The notes under the pieces were generated by a model. It was not told the origin of the DNA and searched no databases. It saw nothing but the letters and a program-made list of their open reading frames with translations. Shown here piece by piece: positions 1 through 8,883 of a stretch of DNA of 64,000 nucleotides. The stretch's first letter is position 1; the number at the start of each line of letters is the position of its first letter. The stretch spans positions 186,001 to 250,000 of the forward strand of contig NZ_JAGINM010000005.1 in NCBI RefSeq assembly GCF_017876095.1. Direction: 5' to 3'. The translations under genes and the position numbers were made by a program. This stretch comes from Azospirillum agricola (GTDB lineage Bacteria; Pseudomonadota; Alphaproteobacteria; Azospirillales; Azospirillaceae).

Positions 1-954
1 CTGCGCTGGAATCGCGGTTTCGCCCGGCTGCTGATCGGCGACTACGCCGGCGCCTGGCCGGAGGTCGAGCATCGCCGGGCCGACACGCGGACCGAGCTGC
101 CCTGGCGGTCCTTTCCGCAGCCGACCTGGGGCGGCGAGGACGTCGCCGGCCGCACGCTGCTGCTCTACGCCGAGCAGGGCTTCGGCGACACGCTGCAATT
201 CGTCCGCTACGCGCCGCTCGCCGCCGCGCGCGGCGCCCGCGTGCTGCTGGAGGTGCAGCCGCAACTGGTCCGGCTGCTGTCCGGCCTGCCGGGGGTGGAG
301 CGGGTCTTCGGCCGCGGCGAGCCGCTGCCCGACTTCGACCTGGAATGCCCGCTGATGAGCCTGCCGCGCGCCTTCGCGACGGAGCCGGATTCGGTGCCGG
401 CCGCCCCCTATCTGCGGCCGGACCCGGCGCTGGTCCGGCGCTGGCGGGACCGGATCGGCGATGGGGAGGCGCTGAAGGTCGGGCTGGTCTGGGCCGGCAA
501 CCCGCGCTTTCCCGGCGACCGTCTGCGCTCGCCGCGCCTGGAGGGGATGCGCGCCGTGCTGGACGTGCCGGGCGTGCGCGTCTTCGGCCTCCAGGCCGGC
601 CCCGGACGCGCCGACCTGGAGGGCGCCGACCTGCCGCCGGGCTTCACCGACCTCGGCCCGGAGCTGACGGATTTCACCGACACGGCGGCGATCATGGCCA
701 ACCTCGACCTCGTGATCTCCTCCTGCACCGCGCCGGCGCATCTGGCGGGAGCGCTGGGGGTGCCGCTGTGGGTGGTGCTGCCCTTCTCGCCGGACTGGCG
801 CTGGCTGCTCGACCGCGAGGACAGCCCCTGGTACCCGACCGCCCGCCTGTTCCGCCAGACGCGGGTCGGCGACTGGGCAAGCGTCGGCCGGCGAGTCGCC
901 GACGCGCTGCGGCGGCTGCGGGCAGAACGGGGGGCGTGTCCTTCACCCCCGTAG
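1..954 (+). CDS. TPR/glycosyltransferase-9-like protein, 3' part
   Basis: The frame is open from base 1, so the start lies outside the window; 317 residues are visible. The first 30 look like the last helical unit of a tetratricopeptide region. A Rossmann-like half follows, with YAEQGFGDTLQF at visible residues 56-67, VGLVWAGNP near 160-168 and AHLAGALG near 246-253. This layout is known from TPR proteins whose C-terminus resembles family 9 (heptosyltransferase-like) glycosyltransferases. The segment before AHLAG usually reads VDTA; here it is SCTAP, so the usual Asp is a Cys. Acceptor and sugar donor cannot be told. A 14-base tandem duplication covers the stop codon. The gene converges with the ROK gene. 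Confidence 0.75.
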   Translation: MRWNRGFARLLIGDYAGAWPEVEHRRADTRTELPWRSFPQPTWGGEDVAGRTLLLYAEQGFGDTLQFVRYAPLAAARGARVLLEVQPQLVRLLSGLPGVERVFGRGEPLPDFDLECPLMSLPRAFATEPDSVPAAPYLRPDPALVRRWRDRIGDGEALKVGLVWAGNPRFPGDRLRSPRLEGMRAVLDVPGVRVFGLQAGPGRADLEGADLPPGFTDLGPELTDFTDTAAIMANLDLVISSCTAPAHLAGALGVPLWVVLPFSPDWRWLLDREDSPWYPTARLFRQTRVGDWASVGRRVADALRRLRAERGACPSPP

Positions 955-974
955 GCAGAGCCCCGTAGGCAGAG
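947..974. repeat. 14-base tandem duplication over a stop codon
   Basis: The unit ccccgtaggcagag occurs twice in a row at 947-960 and 961-974. The TAG in the first copy ends the glycosyltransferase-like gene, so the second copy is outside the coding region. It looks like a small replication-slippage duplication. Confidence 0.8.
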
Positions 975-986
975 CGATCGCCGGCT

Positions 987-1009
987 CCCTCTCCCGCCCT
1001 GGGAGAGGG
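987..1009. repeat. Palindromic intergenic element, copy 1
   Basis: Arms ccctctccc (987-995) and gggagaggg (1001-1009) enclose a 5-base loop. It lies between two convergent genes and could end transcripts from both sides. Similar elements are at 14584-14608 and 41835-41855, so it belongs to a dispersed family. Confidence 0.75.
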
Positions 1010-1014
1010 CAAAT

Positions 1015-2211
1015 TCAGCGTCCGCCCGCCAGGATGGTTTCCTGCAAGGCCAGCACGCCGGCCCCGATCACCCCGGCGCTTTCCACCTGCGGCACATACT
1101 GGATGTCGAGGTGGCGCGTCGACAGGGCCAGCGAGCGCTGGTAGACGCTCTGCCGGATCGAGGCGAGCAGCAGCGGCCCGATCTGGGCGATGCCGCCGCC
1201 GATGAAGACGTGCGACGGGTTGAAGAAATTGACCACGGCGGCCAGCATCCGGCCGATCTGCACCCCGGCCCGCTGGACGATCGCCGCCGCCGCCGCGTCG
1301 CCGGCCCGGCTGGCGTTCCCCAGCTCCACCGGGCTGATGAAGCCGTTGAGGTCGAGGATCTCCCTCAGGCGCGGGCTCTCGCCGGCGCGCGCCGCCTCCT
1401 CGGCCATGCGGGCGATCGCCGGGCCGGCGGCCATCGCCTCGACGCAGCCGGCGTTGCCGCAATGGCAGAGCGGGCCGTTGGGATCGACGCAGATGTGCCC
1501 GACGTCGCCGGCCGAGCCGTCGGCCCCGCGATAGACGGTGCCGTGGCAGATCACGCCGCAGCCGATGCCGGTGCCGATCTTGAGCACCAGGAAATTCTGC
1601 AACTGGCCGCGCAGGCGCCAATGGGTGCCGAGCGCCATCACGTTGACGTCGTTGTCGACGAAGACCGGCGCGCCGTACTCCGCGCCCAGCTCGTCGCGGA
1701 TCGAGAAGCCCTCCCACCCCGGCAGCAGCGGCGGGTTGACCAGCAGGCCGCTGTCGAAGGCCACCGGGCCGGGCACGCCGACGCCGATCCCCAGCACCCG
1801 GTCGCGGGTCAGTCCGTGCCGCTCCAGCGCCTCCCCCAGCAGCGCGCGCGCGCGGGCGAACAGCGCGGCCGGACCGGCCTGGACGTCGGCCGGCTCCGAC
1901 CGGTGGTCGAGCAGGGTCATGTCCGGGGCGAGCAGCGCGACGTCGAGGCTGGTCGCCCCGACGTCGATCCCCGCTAGCACGCCCATCCGGTGGCTCAGGT
2001 GCAGCATCTCCGGCCGGCGCCCGCCGGAGGACGGCAGGTTGCCGCCCTCCTCGATCAGGCCGCGCCCGATCAGGCTGGCGATGACCAGGTTCGCCTTGCT
2101 CTTGGAGAAGGCGGCCGAGCTGGCCAGCTCGCCGCGCGACAGGCCCGCCGACCAGAACAGGCGCTCCAGCAGGGCGCGCTCGCCGGCCGACAAATGCTGC
2201 CAATTCACCAC
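1015..2211 (-). CDS. ROK-family transcriptional repressor
   Basis: 398 residues from the GTG chosen here. A winged-helix reader at about residues 24-50 (LSRGELASSAAFSKSK) is followed by a ROK kinase-like fold with the phosphate motif GIDVGATS near 81-88, an EIGH-like GDVGH at about 235-239 and the ROK zinc motif CHCGNAGC near 249-256. This is the NagC/XylR repressor architecture, in which a sugar or sugar phosphate releases DNA. The GTG at 2211 is preferred because a strong purine run (reverse complement of accctccccctccc) lies just upstream; an in-frame ATG at 2304 would add 31 unrelated residues. It is divergent from the sugar ABC operon and probably controls it; the inducer is unknown. Confidence 0.88.
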   Translation of the reverse strand: MVNWQHLSAGERALLERLFWSAGLSRGELASSAAFSKSKANLVIASLIGRGLIEEGGNLPSSGGRRPEMLHLSHRMGVLAGIDVGATSLDVALLAPDMTLLDHRSEPADVQAGPAALFARARALLGEALERHGLTRDRVLGIGVGVPGPVAFDSGLLVNPPLLPGWEGFSIRDELGAEYGAPVFVDNDVNVMALGTHWRLRGQLQNFLVLKIGTGIGCGVICHGTVYRGADGSAGDVGHICVDPNGPLCHCGNAGCVEAMAAGPAIARMAEEAARAGESPRLREILDLNGFISPVELGNASRAGDAAAAAIVQRAGVQIGRMLAAVVNFFNPSHVFIGGGIAQIGPLLLASIRQSVYQRSLALSTRHLDIQYVPQVESAGVIGAGVLALQETILAGGR

Positions 2212-2518
2212 GGACCGCACCCTCCCCCTCCCCGCCTTGCCCCGGTTTCCGTCCCGCCGAACCATCCCCGGCAAGACCCGATCGGAGCACAGATCGGATT
2301 CCAAGGAAACAGACTTTCCACCCGAACCGGACCATCTTGGAACATATTATGGTCGAAGATGACCATTGTCTGTCCAAACTCGCCTTTGTATGATGGACGG
2401 ACTGAAGGAAGCGGCAACGGGCGCCCCGGCTCCCGGACGACACGCTCCGCATCGGGAGAAACGTCATGGCCGATCTCGTTCGTCCGATGGCCGCCCGGTC
2501 GCCGCGAAAGGCGGCGCC
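2212..2518. promoter_or_regulatory. Divergent promoter region, ROK gene / sugar ABC operon
   Basis: 307 bases between the divergent starts, clearly more AT-rich around 2330-2400 than its surroundings. It holds an inverted repeat ATGGTC-N6-GACCAT (2349-2354 and 2361-2366), a reasonable operator candidate for the ROK protein. No promoter hexamers are assigned with confidence. The ABC gene has a gaaagg ribosome binding site just before its ATG. Confidence 0.5.
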
Positions 2519-4012
2519 ATGAGCCTGCACGTCGCCTTCGAGGGCATCACCAAGGAATTCGGCGCCGTCCGCGTCCTGCACGGCGTCAGCGTCGAGCTTC
2601 AGCCCGGCCGCGTCTACGGCCTGCTGGGCGAGAACGGGGCCGGCAAATCGACCCTGATGAAGATCCTCGCCGGCTACCACGCCCCCACCGCCGGCACCCT
2701 GCACATCGACGGGGAGGCCCGGCGCTTCGCCTCGTCGCGCGAGGCGGAGCAGCAGGGAATCGTGCTGATCCACCAGGAACTCAGCCTCGCCGACGACCTG
2801 ACCATCGCCCAGAACATGTTCCTCGGCCACGAGATCCGGCGCGGCTGGCTGCTCGACGACCGGGCGATGCGCCGGAAGGCGGAGGAGGCCCTGCGGCAGG
2901 TCGGCTTCGAGGGCGACCCGGACCTCAAGGTGCGCGACCTGATCGTCGCCGAGAAGCAGCTCGTCGAGATCGCCAAGGCGCAGGTCCGCAACGCCCGCCT
3001 GCTGATCATGGACGAGCCGACCGCCAGCCTGACCCCGGCCGAGTGCGAGCGCCTGTTCGCCCTGATCGGGCGGCTGAAGCGCGCCGGCGTGACCATCGTC
3101 TACATCTCGCACAAGCTGGACGAGGTCGAGCGGATCACCGACGAGGTGGTGGTGATGCGCGACGGCCGCTTCGTCGCCCGCGCGCCCACCGCCGAGACCT
3201 CGCGCCACCGCATGGCGACGCTGATGGTCGGCCGCGAGCTGACCGACCTGTTCCCGGCCAAGCGGGTGGCGCCGACCTCGGGCACGCCGCTGATGTCGGT
3301 GCGCGGCTTCACGGTGCCGGGCTGGGCGGAGGCGGTGGATTTCGACCTGTGGCCCGGCGAGATCCTGGGTTTCGCCGGGCTGGTCGGCGCCGGCCGCACC
3401 GAGCTGTTCGAGGGCATCCTGGGCCTGCGCCCGCACAGCGCCGGCCGCGTCACGCTGGACGGGCGCGAGGTTCGGCTGCGCGGCCCGCGCGAGGCGATGC
3501 GCCACGGCCTCACCTACCTGAGCGAGGACCGCAAGGGCAAGGGCCTGCATGTGAACCGGTCGCTGCGCGACAACCTCACCCTGATGACGCTCGACCGCCA
3601 CGCGCACCCCCTGCTGTCCGGCCGTTCGGAGGACGGGGCGCTGGGACGCGCCGTCGCCGCCTTCGGCGTCCGTGGCGACCCGGAGGGCCGCGCCTCCTCC
3701 CTGTCCGGCGGCAACCAGCAGAAGCTGGCGATCGCCAAGTATCTGGAGCCCGACCCGCGCGTGTTCGTGCTCGACGAGCCGACGCGCGGCGTCGACGTCG
3801 GGGCCAAGCGCGACATCTATTTCCTGGTCGAGCGGCTGGCCGCCGAGGGGCGGGGCGTGATCGTCGTCTCGTCGGAACTCATCGAGCTGATCGGGCTGTG
3901 CCACCGGGTGATCGTGATGCGGGGCCGCCGGGTGACGGCGACCCTGCCCGCCGAGCGGCTGACCGAAGAGGAGTTGATTGCCCATGCCATCGGCACCCAC
4001 ACCCGCCACTGA
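2519..4012 (+). CDS. Ribose-type sugar ABC transporter, ATP-binding subunit
   Basis: 497 residues, the usual size for RbsA/MglA-type double ATPases. The first cassette has Walker [10 protein letters not shown] at 38-46 and Walker [14 protein letters not shown] near 160-172. The second has the degenerate P-loop GLVGAGRTE expected in this family, the signature LSGGNQQK and Walker [13 protein letters not shown]. It sits on the cytoplasmic face and drives uptake through the permease encoded next. The ATG at 2519 is chosen for its spaced gaaagg and because the conserved domain begins at once; the frame is open upstream without similarity. It overlaps the permease gene by 29 bases, so they are translationally linked. 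Confidence 0.92.
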   Translation: MSLHVAFEGITKEFGAVRVLHGVSVELQPGRVYGLLGENGAGKSTLMKILAGYHAPTAGTLHIDGEARRFASSREAEQQGIVLIHQELSLADDLTIAQNMFLGHEIRRGWLLDDRAMRRKAEEALRQVGFEGDPDLKVRDLIVAEKQLVEIAKAQVRNARLLIMDEPTASLTPAECERLFALIGRLKRAGVTIVYISHKLDEVERITDEVVVMRDGRFVARAPTAETSRHRMATLMVGRELTDLFPAKRVAPTSGTPLMSVRGFTVPGWAEAVDFDLWPGEILGFAGLVGAGRTELFEGILGLRPHSAGRVTLDGREVRLRGPREAMRHGLTYLSEDRKGKGLHVNRSLRDNLTLMTLDRHAHPLLSGRSEDGALGRAVAAFGVRGDPEGRASSLSGGNQQKLAIAKYLEPDPRVFVLDEPTRGVDVGAKRDIYFLVERLAAEGRGVIVVSSELIELIGLCHRVIVMRGRRVTATLPAERLTEEELIAHAIGTHTRH

Positions 4013-5027
4013 GACGGGCGCCACTGACACGCCTCCCGGTGTGGACAGGGCCGGCAAGCCGAAGGCGCCGTCCCGGCGCTTCGACCCGCACCGCTACGGC
4101 CCGCTGATCGGGCTGGGGCTGCTGCTGGTCGTCGGCACCCTGCTGAACCCGGATTTCGCGACCTGGGACAACTGGATGAACGTGCTGACGCGCACGGCCT
4201 TCATCGGGATCATCGCGATCGGCATGGGATTCGTCATCATCTCCGGCGGCATCGACCTGTCGGTCGGCTCGATGGCGGCGCTGATCGCCGGCGTGATGAT
4301 CCTGCTGATGAACGCGCTGGCCGGGTCGCTCGGCTCGCCGGTGCTGGTGGTCGTGGTCGGCATGCTGGCCGCCGTGGCGCTCGGCGGCGCCTTCGGGCTG
4401 GCGCACGGCTTCCTGATCACGCGGGGGCGGATCGAGCCCTTCATCGTGACGCTCGGCACGCTGGGCATCTTCCGCGCGGTGCTGACCTGGCTGTCCGACG
4501 GCGGCGCCATCACGCTCGACGGCGACCTCGCCGATGTCTACAGCCCAGTCTATTACGGCAGCCTGCTCGGCATCCAGACCCCGGTCTGGATCTTCGTCCT
4601 GGTGGCGGTGGCCGGCGCGGTGCTGCTGAACCACACGCCCTTCGGCCGCTACGTCCAGGCCATCGGGTCGAACGAGCTGGTGGCGCGCTACGCGGCGGTC
4701 GACGTCGACCGGGTGAAGCTGCTGACCTACGCGCTGCTCGGCGCCTGCGTCGGCATCGCGACGGTGCTCTACGTGCCGCGCCTGGGCTCCGCCTCGCCGA
4801 CCACCGGCCTGCTGTGGGAGCTGGAGGCGATCGCGGCGGTGATCGTCGGCGGCACCTCCTTCAAGGGCGGCGAGGGGCGCGTCGCCGGCACGGTGATCGG
4901 CGCCATCCTGCTGTCGGTCATCAGCAACATCCTGAACCTGACCAGCATCATCAGCGTCTACCTGAACGCGGCGGTGCAGGGCTGCGTGATCATCGCCGTC
5001 GCCTTCCTGCAACGGCGGCGTCCTTGA
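3984..5027 (+). CDS. Ribose-type sugar ABC transporter, permease
   Basis: 347 residues. After a charged cytoplasmic leader of about 35 residues come eight to ten hydrophobic segments and the hallmarks of the RbsC/BPD_transp_2 family: [19 protein letters not shown] near 85-103 and [20 protein letters not shown] near 285-304. It forms the membrane channel of the importer. The ATG at 3984 lies inside the end of the ATPase gene; a TTG two codons upstream is possible but less likely. The binding protein follows after 44 bases. Confidence 0.92.
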   Translation: MPSAPTPATETGATDTPPGVDRAGKPKAPSRRFDPHRYGPLIGLGLLLVVGTLLNPDFATWDNWMNVLTRTAFIGIIAIGMGFVIISGGIDLSVGSMAALIAGVMILLMNALAGSLGSPVLVVVVGMLAAVALGGAFGLAHGFLITRGRIEPFIVTLGTLGIFRAVLTWLSDGGAITLDGDLADVYSPVYYGSLLGIQTPVWIFVLVAVAGAVLLNHTPFGRYVQAIGSNELVARYAAVDVDRVKLLTYALLGACVGIATVLYVPRLGSASPTTGLLWELEAIAAVIVGGTSFKGGEGRVAGTVIGAILLSVISNILNLTSIISVYLNAAVQGCVIIAVAFLQRRRP

Positions 5028-5071
5028 GTCACTCTGTGGACCAACCAGAAAACAACGGTGGAGAAAACGTC

Positions 5072-6052
5072 ATGACGAAGGTTGCGACTGTCGCCCGGCG
5101 CTCTGTCCTCGGTGCCGGTGCCGCCCTGCTGGCATTGGCCGGGACCGGCGGGTTCGCCCTGGCGGCGGAGACGGTGAAGCTCGGCGTCTGCATCCCGGCG
5201 GCCACCCACGGCTTCACCGGCGGCATCGTCTGGTGGGCCAACGAGGCCAAGAAGGAGCTGGAGAAGGCCCACCCGAACCTGAAGATCACCATCAAGACGG
5301 CCGGCGGCGCCCCGGAGCAGGCCAACCAGCTCCAGGATCTGGTGACCGTCACCAAGATCGACAGCCTCGTGATCTTCCCCTTCGAGTCCGCCGCCCTGAC
5401 CCAGCCGGTGGCCCAGGCCAAGAAGAAGGGCGTCTACGTCACCGTCGTCGACCGCGGCCTGACCGACACCAGCGCGCAGGACGCCTACATCGCCGGCGAC
5501 AACACCGCCTTCGGCCGCATCCCGGCGGAATACATCGCCAAGAAGTACAACGGCAAGGCCAACATCGTGGCCCTGCGCGGCATCGCCACCACCATCGACA
5601 ACGAGCGCTGGAACGCCTTCACCGAGGTGATGAAGAAGCACCCGGACATCAAGATCCTCGACGCCAAATACGCCAACTGGAACCGCGACGACGCCTTCAA
5701 GGTGACGCAGGACTACCTGACCCGCTTCAAGGAGATCGACGTCGTCTGGGCGGCCGACGACGACATGGCCTTCGGCGTGCTCAAGGCGATCGAGCAGGCC
5801 AAGCGGACCGACATCAAGGAGGTCTTCGGCGGCGCCGGGTCCAAGACCATGGTGAAGACCATCCTCGACGGCTCCAACCCGCTGATCCAGGCCGACGTGT
5901 CCTACTCGCCGAAATTCATCTACGACGCCATCAAGATGACGGCGGAGGCCCGGCTGAAGGGCGCGGCGCTGCCGGCCACCCACATCATCCCCTCGTCGCT
6001 GATCACCAAGGACAACGCCAAGGACTTCTACTTCCCGGACTCGCCCTACTGA
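5072..6052 (+). CDS. Sugar ABC transporter, periplasmic binding protein
   Basis: 326 residues. The signal peptide runs to about residue 32 (cleavage near ALA-AE). Its n-region contains ARRSVLG, so Tat export is possible but not certain. The mature part reads as a Peripla_BP_4 (RbsB-like) protein: VKLGVCIPAATHGFTGGIV opens lobe 1, DNTAFGRIPAEYIAKKY lies at the hinge and AADDDMAFGVLKAIEQA in lobe 2. It delivers a sugar or polyol to the permease. The isomerase and dehydrogenase that follow suggest a substrate that is oxidised, such as an inositol or similar polyol; that is inference. Confidence 0.9.
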   Translation: MTKVATVARRSVLGAGAALLALAGTGGFALAAETVKLGVCIPAATHGFTGGIVWWANEAKKELEKAHPNLKITIKTAGGAPEQANQLQDLVTVTKIDSLVIFPFESAALTQPVAQAKKKGVYVTVVDRGLTDTSAQDAYIAGDNTAFGRIPAEYIAKKYNGKANIVALRGIATTIDNERWNAFTEVMKKHPDIKILDAKYANWNRDDAFKVTQDYLTRFKEIDVVWAADDDMAFGVLKAIEQAKRTDIKEVFGGAGSKTMVKTILDGSNPLIQADVSYSPKFIYDAIKMTAEARLKGAALPATHIIPSSLITKDNAKDFYFPDSPY

Positions 6053-6111
6053 GAGCGGACCGTCCAGTCTCCGGGCGTCGCCGGCACGGCGGTGTCCCGG
6101 ACCGGGCGGTT

Positions 6112-6127
6112 CGATGCGAACGCATCG
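6112..6127. promoter_or_regulatory. Short hairpin ahead of the isomerase gene
   Basis: CGATGCG (6112-6118) and CGCATCG (6121-6127) pair perfectly around two bases, just before the ggaaagga ribosome binding site. It may stabilise the processed upstream message or lower translation of the next gene. Confidence 0.4.
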
Positions 6128-6143
6128 GATGGAAAGGACGTCC

Positions 6144-7199
6144 ATGAAGACGATCAAGGGACCCGCCATTTTCCTGGCGCAGTTCGCCGGCGACGCGGCG
6201 CCGTTCAATTCCCTGGAGGGGATCGCCCGCTGGGCCGCCGGTCTGGGCTTCAAGGGCGTGCAGATACCCTCCTGGGACCGCCGCCTGTTCGATCTGGAAA
6301 AGGCCGCCACCAGCGCCGCCTATTGCGACGAGGTGAAGGGCGTCCTGGCCGACGCGGGCGTCGCGCTGACCGAGCTGTCGACCCATCTCCAGGGGCAGCT
6401 CGTCGCCGTGCATCCGGCCTACGACGCCATGTTCGACGGCTTCGCGCCGCCGGAACTGCGCGGCCGTCCGGAGGCCCGCCAGGCCTGGGCGGTGGAACAG
6501 CTCATGCTGGGTGCCAAGGCATCGGCCAATCTGGGCCTGACCGCGCACGCGACCTTCTCCGGCTCCCTCGCCTGGCCCTTCCTCTATCCCTGGCCGCAGC
6601 GCCCGCCCGGCCTGATCGAGACCGCCTTCGACGAGCTGGCGCGGCGCTGGCGGCCGATCCTCGACGCCTTCGACGAGGCCGGCTGCGACCTCTGCTACGA
6701 GGTCCACCCCGGCGAGGACCTGTTCGACGGCACGACCTTCGCGATGTTTCTCGACCGCGTCGGCGGCCACGAGCGCTGCAACATCCTCTACGACCCCAGC
6801 CACTTCGTGTTGCAGCAGCTCGACTACCTCTCCTACATCGATGTCTTCCACGACCGCATCCGCATGGTCCATGTGAAGGACGCGGAGTTCAACCCGAGCC
6901 CCTACCAGGGGGTCTATTCCGGCTACGCCTCCTGGCCGGAGCGCGCCGGGCGCTTCCGCTCGCTGGGCGACGGGCAGGTCGATTTCGGCGGCATCTTCTC
7001 CAAGCTCACCCAGTACGGGTTCGACGGCTGGGCGGTGCTGGAATGGGAATGCTGCCTGAAGCATCCCGAGCAGGGCGCCGCCGAGGGCGCCCGCTTCATC
7101 AACGACCACATCATCCGGGTCACCGACCGCGCCTTCGACGATTTCGCCGAGGCCGGAACCGACCTCGCCGCGAACCGCCGCATCCTCGGGCTGGGGTGA
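6144..7199 (+). CDS. Sugar phosphate isomerase/epimerase-like TIM barrel protein
   Basis: 351 residues, from the ATG preceded by ggaaagga. It reads as a xylose-isomerase-like TIM barrel of the IolE/sugar epimerase superfamily. Likely metal-site segments are CYEVHPGEDLF, ILYDPSHF, RMVHVKDAEF and AVLEWEC, which supply the usual Glu, Asp, His and Glu ligands. In such operons it isomerises or dehydrates the product of the neighbouring dehydrogenase, which follows after 14 bases. Inositol-type catabolism is one option; the substrate is not fixed by the sequence. Confidence 0.85.
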   Translation: MKTIKGPAIFLAQFAGDAAPFNSLEGIARWAAGLGFKGVQIPSWDRRLFDLEKAATSAAYCDEVKGVLADAGVALTELSTHLQGQLVAVHPAYDAMFDGFAPPELRGRPEARQAWAVEQLMLGAKASANLGLTAHATFSGSLAWPFLYPWPQRPPGLIETAFDELARRWRPILDAFDEAGCDLCYEVHPGEDLFDGTTFAMFLDRVGGHERCNILYDPSHFVLQQLDYLSYIDVFHDRIRMVHVKDAEFNPSPYQGVYSGYASWPERAGRFRSLGDGQVDFGGIFSKLTQYGFDGWAVLEWECCLKHPEQGAAEGARFINDHIIRVTDRAFDDFAEAGTDLAANRRILGLG

Positions 7200-7213
7200 G
7201 GAGACGAGACATC

Positions 7214-8404
7214 ATGGGCAAGAACGGTGCATCCCCGCCGTCCTCCACATCAACGCCCCTCGGGCGGCGCCTGCGGCTGGGCATGGTCGGCGGCGGGCAA
7301 GGGGCGTTCATCGGCGGCGTGCACCGCATCGCCGCGCGCCTCGACGACCGCTACGAACTGGTGGCCGGCGCCCTGTCCTCCGACCCGGACCGCGCCTGGG
7401 CGAGCGGCGCCGAGCTGTTCCTGGCGCCGGACCGCCGCTACGCCGACTTCACCGCCATGGCGGCGGCCGAGGCGGCGCGGGACGACGGCATCGACGTGGT
7501 GGCGATCGTCACCCCCAACCATCTGCACCACCCGGCGGCCAAGGCGTTCCTGGAGGCCGGCATCCATGTGATCTGCGACAAGCCGCTGGTCCACACGGTC
7601 GAACAGGCGGAGGAGCTGGCGGCGCTGGTCCGCGACCGCGGGCTGGCCTTCGTCCTCACCCACAATTACAGCGGCTACCCGATGATCCGGCAGGCCCGCG
7701 CCATGGTCGCGGCCGGCGCGCTGGGGCCGCTGCGGGTGGTGCAGGTCGAGTACGCGCAGGACTGGCTGGCGACCCCGCTCGAGGCGACCGGCCAGAAACA
7801 GGCGGCGTGGCGCACCGACCCGGCGCTCAGCGGCGCCGGCGGCTGCATCGGCGACATCGGCACCCACGCCTTCCAGCTCGCGGAATATGTGTCGGGGCTG
7901 GCCTGCCGGTCGCTGGCCGCCGACCTGTCCTCCTTCGTGCCCGGCCGCAGCCTGGACGACAACGCCCACATCCTGATGCGCTACGGGTCGGGCGCGCGCG
8001 GGATGCTGTGGGCCAGCCAGGTCTGTCCGGGCAACGGCAACAACCTGAAACTGCGGATTTACGGCGAGGCGGGCGGGCTGGAATGGCGGCAGGAGCGCCC
8101 GGAGGAGCTGCGCTTCTCGCCCCTGGGCGAACCGGCGCGGACCATCCTGCGCAACGGGCCGGGCGCCCTGCCCGCCGCGACCCGCGCGTCGCGCATCCCG
8201 GCCGGCCATCCGGAGGGCTATCTGGAGGGCTTCGCGCAGATCTACCGCGACGCCGCCGACCTGATCACCGCCCATCTGGAGGGGCGCCCGCCGCCCGACG
8301 AAGCGGCGGACCTGCCGGGCGTCGAGGACGGCGTGCGGGGCGTGCGCTTCATCCACGCCGCCGTGGAATCCAGCCGGCATGACGCGGCCTGGGTGGAGCT
8401 GTGA
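7214..8404 (+). CDS. Gfo/Idh/MocA-family dehydrogenase
   Basis: 396 residues. After a Ser/Pro-rich leader, LRLGMVGGGQGAFIGGVHR (about 20-38) forms the dinucleotide-binding turn, and VAIVTPNHLHHPAAKAFLEAG with the following CDKPLV is the diagnostic EKP-type segment (DKP here) whose Lys is catalytic. GGCIGDIGTHAFQLAEYVSG supplies the distal conserved Asp and His. It probably oxidises the imported sugar or polyol with NAD(P). It is the last gene of the ROK-linked operon; a strong palindrome follows at 8425-8455. A second, separate member of the family starts the opposite strand at 64000. Confidence 0.9.
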   Translation: MGKNGASPPSSTSTPLGRRLRLGMVGGGQGAFIGGVHRIAARLDDRYELVAGALSSDPDRAWASGAELFLAPDRRYADFTAMAAAEAARDDGIDVVAIVTPNHLHHPAAKAFLEAGIHVICDKPLVHTVEQAEELAALVRDRGLAFVLTHNYSGYPMIRQARAMVAAGALGPLRVVQVEYAQDWLATPLEATGQKQAAWRTDPALSGAGGCIGDIGTHAFQLAEYVSGLACRSLAADLSSFVPGRSLDDNAHILMRYGSGARGMLWASQVCPGNGNNLKLRIYGEAGGLEWRQERPEELRFSPLGEPARTILRNGPGALPAATRASRIPAGHPEGYLEGFAQIYRDAADLITAHLEGRPPPDEAADLPGVEDGVRGVRFIHAAVESSRHDAAWVEL

Positions 8405-8424
8405 GGCCGGCGGCTCATCCGACA

Positions 8425-8455
8425 CGTCATGCCCGTGGTCGGCACGGGCATGACG
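8425..8455. terminator. 13-bp inverted repeat between convergent genes
   Basis: cgtcatgcccgtg (8425-8437) and its exact complement (8443-8455) enclose a 5-base loop. There is no T-run, but the position between the end of the sugar operon and the end of the DUF2892 gene suits a bidirectional terminator or message-end stabiliser. Confidence 0.6.
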
Positions 8456-8489
8456 GAGGGTCGATGGGCGGCCGTTCCCTCGCGCCCCC

Positions 8490-8810
8490 TCAATAGCTGC
8501 GGGTCATCTCCGGAACCGGAGGCGCCTCGGCCCGGTCGTGCGACGTCCCCTCGTCCCAGCCGAGCCGCTCGTGCGACCCGCCGCCCTCCAGCCGCTCCTT
8601 GATCGGGCAGTGGCCGCTCATGCCGCGCGCGACCAGGGCGGCGCCGACCAGCCCCATGATCGCTCCCGGCACGCTGGCCCCCTTGCGCAGGCCGCCGGCC
8701 GCGACGGCGAGGCCGAGGCCGGTCGAGAGGACCCGCTCGCCGAGCCCGAGATTCTGGCCGCCCTGGAAGGCGCTGTCGTAGGCGTGGCGGATGGTGGATT
8801 GGGCGCTCAT
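8490..8810 (-). CDS. DUF2892-like small membrane protein
   Basis: 106 residues. Two short hydrophobic stretches (about 29-40 and 47-62) are followed by GHCPIKERL. The pattern 'N.G..eRvls...G.....G' leading into 'G.CP' is that of DUF2892/YgaP-type membrane proteins. The C-terminal 35 residues are polar. Function is unknown. It stands alone, about 70 bases downstream of dinB on the same strand. Confidence 0.65.
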   Translation of the reverse strand: MSAQSTIRHAYDSAFQGGQNLGLGERVLSTGLGLAVAAGGLRKGASVPGAIMGLVGAALVARGMSGHCPIKERLEGGGSHERLGWDEGTSHDRAEAPPVPEMTRSY

Positions 8811-8883
8811 GGCGACTCCATGGAAAGGGTGCGTGTCAGTGTGCCCTTCTCAACGGCGGGAGCGGCCTCCTGTTCCGTCGCCC

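Noticed and set aside
692..4057. Very long minus-strand frame (1121 codons) behind the ROK and ABC genes
   Set aside because: Arg/Ala/Pro/Gly-biased translation, no domain, and fully overlapped by conserved genes on the other strand or frame; a GC-rich shadow.
6112..6127. tRNA T-arm
   Set aside because: ggttcgatgc with a hairpin looked like a T-loop, but no acceptor stem, D-arm or anticodon arm surrounds it.
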